Assembly (NCBI GenBank): GCA_037576195.1
Contig: CM075102.1
Location: 41,722,745-41,786,744, forward strand
DNA from: Phytoseiulus persimilis
Lineage: Eukaryota; Arthropoda; Arachnida; Mesostigmata; Phytoseiidae
Reading direction: 5' to 3'
Length of the DNA: 64,000 nt
Shown: positions 22,200-34,152 of the stretch, piece by piece
How positions within the stretch are numbered: the first letter of the stretch is position 1
How the letters are laid out: the number at the start of each line of letters is the position of its first letter
Notes under the pieces: generated by a model
What the model was told of the DNA's origin: nothing
Seen by the model: the letters and a program-made list of their open reading frames with translations, nothing else
Database searches by the model: none
Made by a program: the position numbers and the translations under genes

Positions 22200-24247
22200 C
22201 TTTCGAGTTCGTGCTCAAGTCCGCGGTCAGGCTCGGCCAGCGGCTGGTCGGCGAGTCAGTCAACCGGTCAGTCCGTCAAGTAGCCGTCCTGTCAGCCGTC
22301 CATGAGAGCGAAGAAACGGGCAGGCAGGGCTGCCAGGCGGCCTCCTGGCTCGCAGAACGACTGGGGAAGTGCAGGAGCGAGAGGACGTCCCGGCGATTCT
22401 CCTCCTCGGCGGGAATCCATTTCACCCACACGCCAGTCGCAGACGGGCCTTGCCTGCCAACCAGCTAGCGCTGCGGGCGCCACTTGGGTTTTCCGAGCTT
22501 TTGACTCAGACGACTCACAGTTCGAAGCAATCGACATCTTCGGCCGAGTCCGCCCGATAAGCAGACGGCAGGGCCGGTCAGAAACGGCAAAACTCTACCC
22601 GTGGACGTCGCCCGGTGTGTTCGTGCGAGTGACCGTGTGTGAGCGAGCGTCGAGCGCTTCTGGAGCGCGCCATCTAAATGTGTTCCACTCTCCACCAGGC
22701 GACCATGTGCTCTCAGTGATCCTGGCTGGGAGCCTCGGGACCGAACCCAACGGCCGTCAGACGTCAGTGTGTGCGCCCGGTAAGGGATACTCATCACCAC
22801 CATCTGAACTACGTGCAACAGCTCGAGGACTCAAGGTGAGAAGGGATATCGGTGAGAGGAAGCTGCACGAGCTCCTACCGAGGACAACGATTGACGGGAA
22901 CAAATAGTAAAGCGTGACGTCGGTTCGCGTGACCGCGCCATGAGCTTCGACGAGAATCGATGTTTAAACGTTCTATCGCATCCTCAAAGACGCTCGAGCC
23001 CCCGTAGCTGCTTCTCAAGAGGTTCTCATCAAGGTGGACCTCAGCGAAAGTTTCTGAGGGCACTTGGAATGTTTACGTTGGCGTCGAAACAAGCCTTCAT
23101 ATAGCAGCATGCTCCTTGCTTCCCTCAGTCTCTAACCAGAGGACGCTGAGCGTCCGAATATGTGGTCTCCACGATCTACTCAGAATCATGAGCCGCAATC
23201 TTCGATTACAGCCTCCAGACTTGCGTAATTTGGAGGAAAACGAAGTTCCGCTCTCTATGGGGAGCAGTTTCGACTGATAGCGCTCCACAAAACTGGCGAC
23301 GCGTCTTCGCTCGCCTCTGCCTTCGACTTGCATTGGAGCAGTTAGGCGGCTGTGAGATCCGTTTCCGAGTCCCCGATTGTGTCAACGCCGATGAGCGTCT
23401 TACCCGTTTACCCTCAGCTGTTAATTTCTGCCCTCTCTGATGGATCGCAGACTCGTTCGCTGCCAGACAACCCTGATTCTTTGGGATGCCGTCCTTAGAG
23501 GTACCCCCTAACACCATCATGCTGACATCCACCATGCTCGCTCGAGAACATTTCATTTTCTCTGAGCATCAGCGAACTCCAACTTGAATTGGCATCCGTC
23601 CAGCGGGGTCCCCTGAACAAAAGCTACCTCATCCTTCAATATGTTTATTCAGAGAATGAAAGCGATATTCGCTCACGTGGCTTGGACGGCTGGATCGGCC
23701 CTTCCACGTCCAATTATAAGTGAATCGAGAGCTGGGAGCACAAGAAACCCGAGAGGGATCGTCGGAAGACTCACCAACCTGTTCGATTGGCGAGCGGCGT
23801 CTAGGCTTCGTTGCTGAATAATTCGCAATCCGGGTTGGCAACTTCAATTGAATTTCGGCGCTGTTTCTCATTTGCACCGAGCAAACAGGATGCCGTCGGC
23901 GATTAGAGCCGGATCCAACTCGACCACGCGGACCGATCCGCACTCATCGTGCTCATTGCGACGAGCCAAGTCGAATCGATATCGTGTATTCCAAGGAGAA
24001 TCACAGTATTCGAATGAAAAATTGATCTTCCACGGCTCATTTGAGTGTTTTGCAAACGAATCACTTCCTCGCGAACAATGGAGCCAATTTTTCGCGAATG
24101 GAATCAGTCGTGCCGTAGATGGTCCGTCGTGGAGCGTTTTTCATTCCTCCGCCTCGTTCCTGTCGTTTGGTCGCTGCGCGACCCGAACAATGGCGTACGC
24201 AGGGTTCTCGAATAGCCAGGAAATCGAGCCCTTATTTCGGATTTGAT
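22200..24247. other. GC-rich stretch; possible gene 5' region, no gene called
   Basis: From 22205 to 22310 the motif gtcag/gtcc recurs many times. The following 600 bp is rich in CpG and in gtgtgcg-type runs, and a splice-donor-like cccg|gtaagg lies at about 22790. An ATG-initiated frame of 201 codons spans 22302..22907; it is arginine-, serine- and proline-rich and has no known domain. This composition can mark an arthropod promoter and leader exon, but nothing proves it. The rest of the block shows only frames below 135 codons. Confidence 0.2.
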
Positions 24248-24319
24248 GAAATCTCCCGACTGAATAATGTCTCTCGGCTGGAAGAAGTCTCAAAGCTGAA
24301 CGAGGTCCCCAGACTGGGA
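24248..24319 (+). repeat. 18-bp tandem repeat (4 units, in-frame hexapeptides)
   Basis: Four 18-bp units read gaaatctcccgactgaat, aatgtctctcggctggaa, gaagtctcaaagctgaac and gaggtccccagactggga. They translate in one frame as EISRLN, NVSRLE, EVSKLN and EVPRLG. The enclosing + frame runs 24119..24391, but it has no known domain and could be chance. Confidence 0.75.
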
Positions 24320-27300
24320 AACGACCCTGAACAGAGCGATGCTTCCGAACGACGTTCTTGCGCTGAGCGGAACATCTGCAACGAGCCATGACCGATTCAG
24401 CATGTCGAATGAACTCGATAACAATGTACGTATCTTGCGAGCGCCTCGTTCAAGAGAGGAGAAAGAAAAAACTACCCAGGCGAAGCACGAGGCGAACGGA
24501 TGAAGAATCTCGTCCAGCAGCTCCAGCCACTAGGCGCGGTCAAAGGTAGCAATCACCCAGAATAGCTTCTACTTGTCTCAGGGCACATCGACGTCGACTG
24601 CTTCATCAGTGAGGAGGTCGTCGGAGTGAGTCGGGGCCTGAAAAGCCTGAAACCGCTCGAAAATTGCTCTGTGGCAACGACCGAAGCTCCAGCGGAGACA
24701 ACAAAGGGTCTTTTCGGGGGCAGCAGAAGCTCTGCGAGCCTCGACATCCTCAGTCGAAGCGTGAGTCGCAGTTTCTTGAAGAGCTTCAGCGCTGCTTTAC
24801 CAACCAGTCGGAACGATAATAGGGAAAAATCTCCTTCCGGTTCGGGGTCCGCTTGACGAACGAACAAACTGCGGCTACTGCAGCAATTTCCTGCGAGCGT
24901 AGCGAGTAAACAGCCAGGGCGCCATAATATTTCACGATGCATATATGGAACCGGGTTGGCGTCCTCAGCGAGCTCTCCCCGCAACGCGTCCCTTATTCCT
25001 CATAGACCCATTCTCAGCGAGTCACACAAGTTCATCTTCCAACAACAAAGCGGCCATATTCCTCAAGGCTACTCGTTACGCGCCAAAAGTGAACTGTTCT
25101 CGGCGCGGTCACCAGCTGAAGCGTTTATCACTCCAACGAGCGTGTTAAATATGCTGCGCCACAGTGGAGAACCGACACGGAGCCACAAGCAATACATTCG
25201 AGCCGTCGATGCTGTTCGCTCTGCACGTGTAACGTGGCGTGCCGGAGGGCCATACGTTAAGCGTGGCTTAATGACTAATGAACGAGGTGGAGGTTCTGAC
25301 CACCAAAGAAAGCGAAACCGACGCAATGAGAGAGCACGACAAAAGAAGTCGAAGAGGAGCGCACAACCTCTTCACAATTTTCGTGTACCTCAGTGAGAAT
25401 CTTTCGGAACGTTGTAGAGGCTGATCAGTGAGTTTCACACTGTCCTCCCGGAAGCATTCGGTCGGTCCCTCACGCGCTCAAGAACTCAACGGCGGATGGC
25501 TCCGTATCGCGATGTTCTCCGGCGCGCGGATGTTCCAAGTTGCTCTGCTTGCTTGAGGCGATCGCCGGTTCCCGATTCAGAGCAGACATCATTCAAACGG
25601 CGGAGAGCCCAGTCCATATTCGAGGGACCATGCCCCCCGTCGCTATATGATCAAAATACAGGGTTCGTCGGCGCTTGCGTGATACGCCGTTGATGCAGAG
25701 TAACGTCGAAACACCCGGTTGTTACTAACGTGGATGCTCGCATAGCTATCTGCATACTCGCTGTGCCATCTCGCAACTTAGGGCAAAGGAAACATTTCTG
25801 TCACAGACAGCTGTCGAGTCCCATGAGGTCTGGACCGAGGCTGCTCGAGGAGAGGACGTTTCGATGACGAAACCCTCGAGTGATCGTCGCCCGAACGTGG
25901 AGCCCAAGCGGCCAACAGCCAGCTCAACGCGTCCGAGTTTGTTCCGCTCTCATCGATCCGAACGGCTCGGATCAGCTCTCACTCCGACCTCGGGAAATAC
26001 GATTGGGAGCTTCCCAATTGATTCTGAGCTTTGGTTGGCGGCTTTCCCAGGGGTTTCTGCCTTAGTCTCCATCAGAGCGATCTCAAGGATGCGAATCGAA
26101 CGCTCTTACCGCGGGAGCGGAACCCGCACACGAGGGTTCTCGCAGTTCTAATTACGAGTTTTCTTTGATGACATCAAATATTCCGCGCAGCGCTGAAATT
26201 AATCCGGCCGAGTCGAAGCGGTCCGGAGCCCGAACACGGCCAACGCGCGGCGACTCCTCGTGGAGTCTCTCAATGCAACGGATGAACTTTCCCGCGGCGC
26301 CAAAAAAGAAAAGCGCGGCGGCAGCCCGGAAATGGAGAAACGAGCCCCTCGGAATTGAGTCCGGGAGAGCGATCAGTGCTCGTTATGGATTTGGCAGAGT
26401 TTTGCCCTGAATAGTTTGAACCAAACATCCCGATCTGGATAGGCAGCCAGCTCGCTCGTGCATTCATCAATCTGCCAAAAGTTGTTGCCTCGAGCCGGCT
26501 CTCCTCCCAGGGAAGTAACCGGTCGGATACTCTACGGCGGGGATGAGCAGACGAAGAGATGAGGCGAACCAATCAGAGTGAGCTGATCAGCGCTCGCAAT
26601 AATTGGGATCGTTCCAGACTTCAGGAGCAAGAATCAGCGGAGTGAAGCTCACTCCAGATGGAATGAACGTCTCCTATATTTCGTCAGCAGGCTTTTCTCT
26701 CCCAAAACGAAAAGAGGGTCTCAAGTTGGGTCCCGAACTGTCCGAGTGATGAACTTGGACCGCTCCGAGTTTCTGCTCGAGACGAAGCCAAGACGCAAGG
26801 CGTACTTGCATGAACCTACTTGATGCTATCTCTTGCGTTTTTTACTCTTTTTGAATTTCCCAGCACACCGCACTGACCACTCCGTTGCAGCCAGGTTGGT
26901 TGGCTGTGAATCATTCCGTGGCAGGAAGCTTCCGGGGTTTCACATGGCAGAATCTTGAGACGGTCGATCCAGGGCATCGCAAGTGAAGGAAAGCTGCTTC
27001 CGAGATGGTGCTTCTCAAGGTTTTTGTGCAAATCAAAAGAGGGAAACTTTGCGTTTCGGTCGAGTTCAACGCGAAACGAGTGGAAAAGTTCATCGTTAGT
27101 GCTCGCGTGGGACCCCATTGTGAGAGAACCAAGCCAAGATACTTCACTAAAACGGGCGGTCGACCGCGTGCGGATGGGCATGAACTAGAAAAGCTTCACG
27201 AAACATTCCGAGGAGTTTTAGTTTGGGAGATTGGGTGGGCGAAGAATTTAGACCGTCAGACAGTTACCGCGCCCGGGATTCGCTCGTCCTTGGAGTTCGT

Positions 27301-28591
27301 GATTGCGCGATTCCCGTGAACTGTAGCCAAAACAACGTTCCATTGGTTGCTCTTTGTGGTGCGCAACCTGCTCTACCTCGTTCTCTCATCCCATTATGAA
27401 TTGGCCGGTACAGAAAAAACTGTTTCCGCTTCGGAGGCATGCCAGGAGCGGGCTCGACTTCCTGTTCCTCCAAAAGTTCTCCGGAATGTTCCATTTACTA
27501 CGGCTGTGAGCGCGGGTCGGAATCCGAAAAGAGAGCCATCCGAGTTCATCCCTCTACCGTTCGTCTTCACCCTCTCTGGGCGCCCAGTCAACGTTTCCAA
27601 GCAGTTTTCCGAGGGAGATCATTATGGGAAAGATGAACTCCTCTAAAAGCTTAGGATGCGCGGCGTTCGCGGAAGAGTACGATATAGGGACCGATGAGAG
27701 GATTCCATGCGCGGCTTGAGTTTTCCTCGCAACGCCGGGCTGCGATGCTTGAAATGGAGGTATCCTCCCCGGCAAAAATCGCTGAAAGAATTTCGGAAAT
27801 CTCTGAGAGTGAGCATTCCTGAAGAACACATCACAAAACTCGTCTCCCTCCCGGCTCGATCTCCTCAGTCGATGAGCGTCCGACGGCTCACATCGACCGA
27901 CAGAATGGATTCTGACGAGGCGGCCTGAGGGTGTCGACGACTTCTGCCACAAAACGCAGAAAGACGCCAGTTCTTTCCCCTGTCTCGGAAAACCGAATCC
28001 TCTGTTCGTCCGCACCCTTTGAGCTCCGAGGTCAGGAATATGCCGATCCTGCTGACGTGCAGCCCGGGAATAAGAGTTCCCCGAGCGACTGCAGGAGGAC
28101 CTTGAGGAGGATGGGAAACGAACTTTCCCCTATACGTGACTAAATGATGCAGCCGGAAGAATCGTTTGAACCAAGCAGGGACGCGGCGACCGTTGCTCAC
28201 TGAGGAGCGTGAAGACAAGTCGGACTGGAAGAATCCAGGACGACGTCGTGGATGCTGTCTGCGGGCGTTCTTCTCGAAAAATCACACGCGAAGACGTTTC
28301 ACCACGTGATTGAAGAGCGCCAATGCAGTACGATGAAAAACACGAGCGCGACCCAGCAGAACGCACGCAAGCACGCACCCTTGACCGTCCGAGTTTGTCA
28401 ACAATGGCTGATGCTGGATTGTGACAAAAGAGACGGACGGACGAGTCGCGATAAGTTTGTTCGTCCATCCAACGGTCTTCTGGTCGTTGTCCCGTCGGTC
28501 GCTCCTCGTGAGTTCGTTCTATTGCGCCTAGTGTCCAGCGGATTACGGAGACAGGCTGTGAGAAATGTTCCTACACACAAACGCTGGTCAA
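24320..28591. other. No recognisable gene
   Basis: Frames reach 153 codons (27554..28015, -), 146 codons (24956..25396, +) and 143 codons (24553..24984, -). Around 26820..27320 both strands are open for more than 100 codons at once. No domain, repeat or RNA gene is recognisable. Confidence 0.5.
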
Positions 28592-28608
28592 ACACACACA
28601 CGCGCGCG
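28592..28608. repeat. Alternating AC/CG dinucleotide tract
   Basis: A 17-bp run of strictly alternating purine and pyrimidine, (ac)5 followed by (gc)3g. Tracts of this kind can adopt the Z form in vitro. It is too short to infer a function. Confidence 0.6.
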
Positions 28609-31600
28609 GAGGCTAACTAATGAACTGCTAGCGTTCGGCTGGCCGCGTTTCTCACTCGCTCACACGGCTTTTCGTTGTGGCCACTGTCTCCGTTTGCTCT
28701 CCGACATGAGATTTACGGAGACGACATTGGCGACAGCAGTTAGTTATTGGACTTCTGTCGATGGTCACAGGACAGATAACCGTGTCGACTTCGGTACCTT
28801 TGAGTTTCTCGGAGAGTTTGTTGTCCCCAGCTAAGTCCCTGGCGGCTGAGTCAACGGCAACTGGAGTAAAGCGGCTCAAATATTTGGACGGAATCTCCGA
28901 GATCGTCACAGGACCATTCGAGCCCTCTCAATAGTTGCTCAGGAGATCCGGTCAACTTGAGAAACTTCGTTGGTATTCATCTATTTAGAGCGACGAGCTT
29001 TCCTCATTGTTGAGTGTCGACGGTTCCATGATGTATGATCCAGGGGCACAGCACACGATCCCATTGATTCCATGCATCTTGTTCTCCGGTAACCGAGCTC
29101 CAACCGACCCCAGGCATAGTCTAGACGCGGCAACTGCTTCTCGATATGTCGATTCCGAGTGTTCGTTTGTTGCGAACGCTTGGAAGTTGATACGAGAGAC
29201 CAGGTCAGATACCAACGGACTCTCCAATGACGTACAACGGAGTAAAAACTGAGGGAGCGGCACGCGGCCGTATTGCCTCGAGGCGTCACTGTAATTAGGG
29301 AGACGCTCCCTCTGTGCAGTCGAGTGACGGACGCCCGGACAGGTACACTCGTCAAGCGACCAAGCGCGAGCACTGCTGTCCAAAGAGTCGAGTTGGGCGC
29401 TGCCCGAGTGGCTTAGTGCATCGAGTGTCCCCATCGACGTTTTCTCCAGCGTCCGCGAGTTTTCGCTAACAACAGTCAGTTCCCCGGTATCGTCTTCGAT
29501 GAAGCCGTCGTCGACTCGGAAGCAGAGAGCCCAGGTTCTCTTGCCTCTAGAGGAATCGACTCGAACACTATGTGCAACCTCGTTCTTCCTTGGGGCTCGT
29601 CAGCCTTGAAGGGGCCGACACGAAGGCGGACGAGCCTTAATCTCGACAGTTCGCTTCGATCGGCACCTCTGTTCCCGAATGTACCTTTGTCTCAATAAGG
29701 TGGATCGCTCATCCATCTCCTGAAGGTGAAGGTCGCCGTTTCATGTCTGGTCTATCTTTCCTGAGATGTTGTGCTCCTCCTGCTGAAGACAGGTCGAGGT
29801 AAATATTATGCTGGCTGATCGAGGGCTCTCTGTTCCTCTCTTACCTCAATCTGGATGATGATGTATGGCGAACCTCCCACTCGCTCCTTCTGGAACTTCC
29901 AAGAAGGAGGTCCCGAGGAACGTCGATTCAAAAAGTCCCAGGAGCGGAGCAAGCCGCGATGTGCTCATTAGAGTGGATCCGGCTGGGAAATCGCGGAATC
30001 GGGGATTCGTTCCCGCGGACTGTCGTTCCCTTGTCGAGGCTGATGCCCTTAGTAGTCGGTCCGTATTGACGGACTCAACGCTCCACGAGTAGAGACTTCG
30101 CAGCGTTGGCGCGTCCAGGAACATGGGAAACGCGGTTCGCAGCTCCGCCCTCAGACGGTTTCGAACTTGCAGAAAGCTGCAAAGCCCGAAAGGGACTCTT
30201 GCGTAATCCGCAACTGCGGCAGCGGCGTCGGATCTCCCCATGGAGTTTCCTGAAGCCCATTCTCAACGTCAATTCGAGCGCGACCGTCGGCGTGTTCTCT
30301 TCACACGAACAACGAACGCATAACCGAGTGGAATTTGATCCACGGGGCTGCGAGCGCGTTTCGATCCCTAAGAAACCGTTTCTGTCTATTCCTCCCTCAG
30401 TCGGTACTGCGAGCGTTCCCTTGAAACGGGACTCGTATGACTCCTCGTTGCTGCTTCTCCTAGATTGTGTGCAACGAGCCACGTTGGCCGGTCGATCTCG
30501 AAGCAAGCGCGGGAGAGATGAGCTTGAGCGCCTGCGATGGTTACCGGATACCGGAACTGTGACCCGCGGGTCAGGACACTTTGAGGGTGGCGATGCGGAG
30601 TCGGCGATCTGCTCCACCGGACGTGATCGTTGGATGATTTACAGTAATTCAGAGACTCAACTCATACATACTCAACCTCATCCCATCCCTGGCATAACCT
30701 CCGTAATATCCAGGCGATTCTACTTTCGAACAGGTTCCGTTTCATCTGACAAACTCGTGCATTGGCGTCTTGTTCCATCCTCTAGCGAACCGGAGTCGAG
30801 CCCCGGAGAGTTCATCTTTCTTGGCTTCACGCAGACCGTTGTTCTGACTCTTCTATGCTGGAGAGGGAAACGCAGTCCCATGGACCCGAGCCCATCGCCC
30901 GAATGCTCCCGATCTCGGATACGGCATCGATATTCGGAGACGCCTATCGATATCGACACACATAGTCTCGGCAGGGCTGTGGTTAATTCAGAAACATGAG
31001 TTTTCTCATCTCTGCTCGAGAACATCGTTTTTCAAATGTCTTTTTTGTGCCTTGCTGCCGATCCCGCCTCTCTAGGAGCCAGAAGCGGCGCGATGTCGAT
31101 GTCTCCCACCGCGGCTCGCTCAGACTCCCCGATTCAGGAGTCGTGACTCTGCTGAGCCACAAAACCCGCCCGCACACGTCCACGCACATTCTCTTGGCAA
31201 CGGCTCAAGCATTGGGACTCGACAGGAGAGGCTATCGGCTGATTAAGGCGGCCTAGAACTTCAGTTGGGTCGGGATTGCGAATCCTCATCGTTGACTTCG
31301 AGTCGGAGGGTCTGTCCTGCGGGCGTTAGTTCGTCAATGGGGGCGTACGCGCACGCGTGCTCGCTCGTGCTCTGTTTCCTGCGAAATTGAGGCGAAATAT
31401 TCTTACTGGGTATCGCACCCACTATGCTGCTTTCGACTGAGCAACTTCGCCGTGGCATTGACCTCTTCAACACGTTCGATGAACTTGTTTCCCAGCGTTC
31501 GCACATGTGGGCAATTCGGCCTGCGCTCAATCACGTCCGTTTTTGTCGATACCGACGGTCTCACCAAATATTCAAGGGCAGCCCGGAAATTCGATCGAGA

Positions 31601-34123
31601 GGAGCCAAAGAGGAACGAAACTGCCCGGCGGGGAGTTGATTAGAGTCCTTCCAGGGCTAGGAAGCGATACCTGGCGTGGTCGCTGCCTTTCCTGAACGTC
31701 GAGGGAGAGATTAATGGCCTTGAGGATATCACATTCGATCCTTCCTACATCAATGCAGACCTCCCTCCAAGAAAGAGTCATTCCCGGGTGAAGCTTCGTC
31801 GGACTGATGCAGCGAAAAGAATTCGAATCTTCCCGATGAACCGTGTTGGAACTTGGGTTCGGTTGCATTTTCCCTATAGCTATCCCGGGGGGTCTCGAGA
31901 GGCGTTTTTCGGGTGAAATCATCGGTTCACTCCATCTTCAAGTCATATCAGGTCGCGGCGCCCACAAAAGGCTCGCAGAAACATCTGGCCGAAAATTGAT
32001 GACAACATTAGGCTTAGAGCGGGATCTGAGCGCCGTGTGGCAGGGCGGTTCCGTCCGGACCTGCGAGCTCTCCCCGCAGAAACCGCGATCGCCGCACCCA
32101 AAGATTTATGAATGTTCGAGCATCTTTGTCATAGGGCAAGCGAGCGGAACGCATCTCTGATTCAGTGATTTTCGATCAGGAGGATGTACTCGCTTACGAC
32201 GGCTCATCGAACTCTTCTCTGTGGGTTCAAACCTCGTGTGCCTGGCGAGAGGAAACTAAATTGCAGTGAGACCGCTCACGTCCGGTCCGTTGAGCAAAAC
32301 GTGTATCCCCGTTCGTCGAGGAGGGAAGATGATTTGCATAATTTTATCTCGACTTGAAACTGCCCATCGCGTCAGATCGGAGAACATTCTGAAGCGAGCT
32401 CTCACCGGTCTGACTGTGCCTGAACGGAGAACTACAACAAGCGACCACGCCGAGGACAGAATGAAGAGAACGAAGAAACGAGTCAGCAAAGACAAAGGCT
32501 TTGTTCCGGCAAGAACTACGCCTCCAGCTGTCAGCCGCAGCCGGCGAGCGGGCCACGAATTCCTCGAGGGAAGGTTCTTGTGTTCGCCGTGAGCGGGCGG
32601 CCACGTGCACGCGAATCGCATCTTAGGTTTGCTCCGGTGCCTGGCGCACGTCGCTGCATCGTAAAGTTGACCTTTCATTGCAGTTCGTGCCATGGGAACG
32701 GGCGACTGACTGAATGCGTGGAGCGGGTTTTCCTCTCGAGTGCTCGCCGGCGCCGCCCCGAGATATTTGTGACGAAACTCAGCCGGTGGTAGGAAATGTT
32801 CAAGAACCTCAGAAATCCGAGCCCGAATGAAGCTGAAATAGATCTCGGGAGCTATTGCGGTTCCACTCGATGTTGAACGAAGTGCGCTCGCCGTGTGGAA
32901 AGGGCCAGTAACCGAAGTTCCTCGGCTCGTCTGTTTTCGCGAAAAATTCCAACTTGAGTAAGCAGAACGTAGCTCTGCGCGGCATCCAAAGAGAGAGATT
33001 TGGCGCGGGTAGCTTTCAGCGAACGTCAACTGGAGTAAACGCCGGTGCGATCAACAAACACATCGAGACGCAGCAAAACTCGACGGATCGCATCATTTCC
33101 ATTTTTTTTTTCGTCTTCCCCCATGGCTGCTGAAGACGTCGGCAGCGACGGCGGCGGATCCCGCTGATTTTCGTTCAAAGCCCAAAAGTGCGCATAGGAC
33201 GATCACGTCACTCACGTGAACACGAGGGCGTGGCGGCAATTTAAGTGATTTCAATGGACGGGTGGTGTAATGAGGTGTCAGGACCCCGCTCATCGGGATC
33301 AACTCTCGGAACACTAACTTGTTCTAGGCCAGCGACCTGTTCGTTTGCTCTATGTTGTAGCTTTCATCCCGTCTACGATCCAATTTACAACTCCAGGGAT
33401 CCGATCTCGTGTCGTGTGACGTCTGTTGACGCGCTCGACGCGATCTCCTTGTTTGGTTATCATCAGGATCAGCCTCGTTCTTCGGTTCGGTAACCTGCGA
33501 CACCCGAAAACGAGTGAATGGAAGCTACAGCAGAGCCCCTCTCAACGTCATGGTCGTTCAACTGCAATAGCTCCCGTGCTGACTTTACGAGAATCGAGCG
33601 TGCGAGCCGGAATATTCCACGCTTGTTCCGGCGAAAGGTACGCGTTTTTTGTGAAGGAACGACGAAATCGAAGCGGAGCGCTCGATGATTGAATGGCTCA
33701 ATCTGGGCTGGCGTTGGCAGAGGACAAATGTATAAATTGAACATTTCGTGTTTGTTCCGATTCGCTTCCGAAGCTCCCCTCCCCACGAGTCGGTTCGAAT
33801 CTGGGCTGTTTGAGCTCGCTCCTCGAGAAGAGAGAAGATCCAGAGCATTCCTTCCCGACCCGCCCTCCCGGCCCATCCTTTCCGATAGGCGCGTGGTTAG
33901 TTCGTGAGTTGAAAGCCAAATGATCAGCGCAGAGGGGGAGATAGATTTTTCTCGACGCGAAGCTTCGACGCCGATCTGGACAGTTGGCCGCCCTTGGCGC
34001 TCGCAGATCGCATGTTCTCAATGACACAAAACTAGTCACTGGCCACTTTTGCGAAGGGACGCGGCATGGAGAAGAGCGGAAACTGCGCCGGAAGTCGGCA
34101 CGGCTCCACGTTCTGACGAGACA
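28609..34123. other. No recognisable gene despite the longest open frames
   Basis: This block has the longest non-transposon frames: 297 codons at 30106..30999 (+) and 257 codons at 32256..33029 (-). Both start at TTG. The first is covered antisense by a 180-codon frame, and neither has a known domain or signal peptide. At 33122 a short ATG frame (MAAEDVGSDGGGSR, then stop) follows a T-rich run, and a cacgtg site plus an acgtca site lie 85-100 bp further on, loosely promoter-like. The 28.2-28.7 kb part is similarly CpG-rich. No gene can be supported. Confidence 0.4.
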
Positions 34124-34152
34124 TGTCCCCTTCGTTCAGCTCGAAGGGGACA
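34124..34152. repeat. Perfect 11-bp stem, 7-bp loop hairpin
   Basis: The sequence tgtccccttcg at 34124..34134 is the exact reverse complement of 34142..34152, with the loop ttcagct between. The GC-rich stem would fold stably as RNA or extruded DNA. It is not followed by a T run and is not near a recognised gene, and one such hairpin can be expected by chance in a window this size. Confidence 0.6.

Noticed and set aside
22302-22907. 201-codon ATG frame in GC-rich DNA
   Set aside because: It is the only frame of at least 200 codons outside the mariner that starts at ATG, but its composition is low-complexity R/S/P and no family or splice structure supports it. It is more likely part of a leader region if anything.
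29395-29470. tRNA-like gcccgagtggctta string (Leu/Ser D-arm resemblance)
   Set aside because: No T-arm, acceptor stem or anticodon stem can be folded around it.
30106-30999. 297-codon open frame as a gene
   Set aside because: It starts at TTG, has no recognisable domain, shows serine/arginine/proline-rich composition typical of chance frames, and a 180-codon frame is open on the opposite strand.
32256-33029. 257-codon minus-strand frame as a gene
   Set aside because: It begins at TTG, has no known domain, and a 108-codon frame runs on the other strand over the same DNA.
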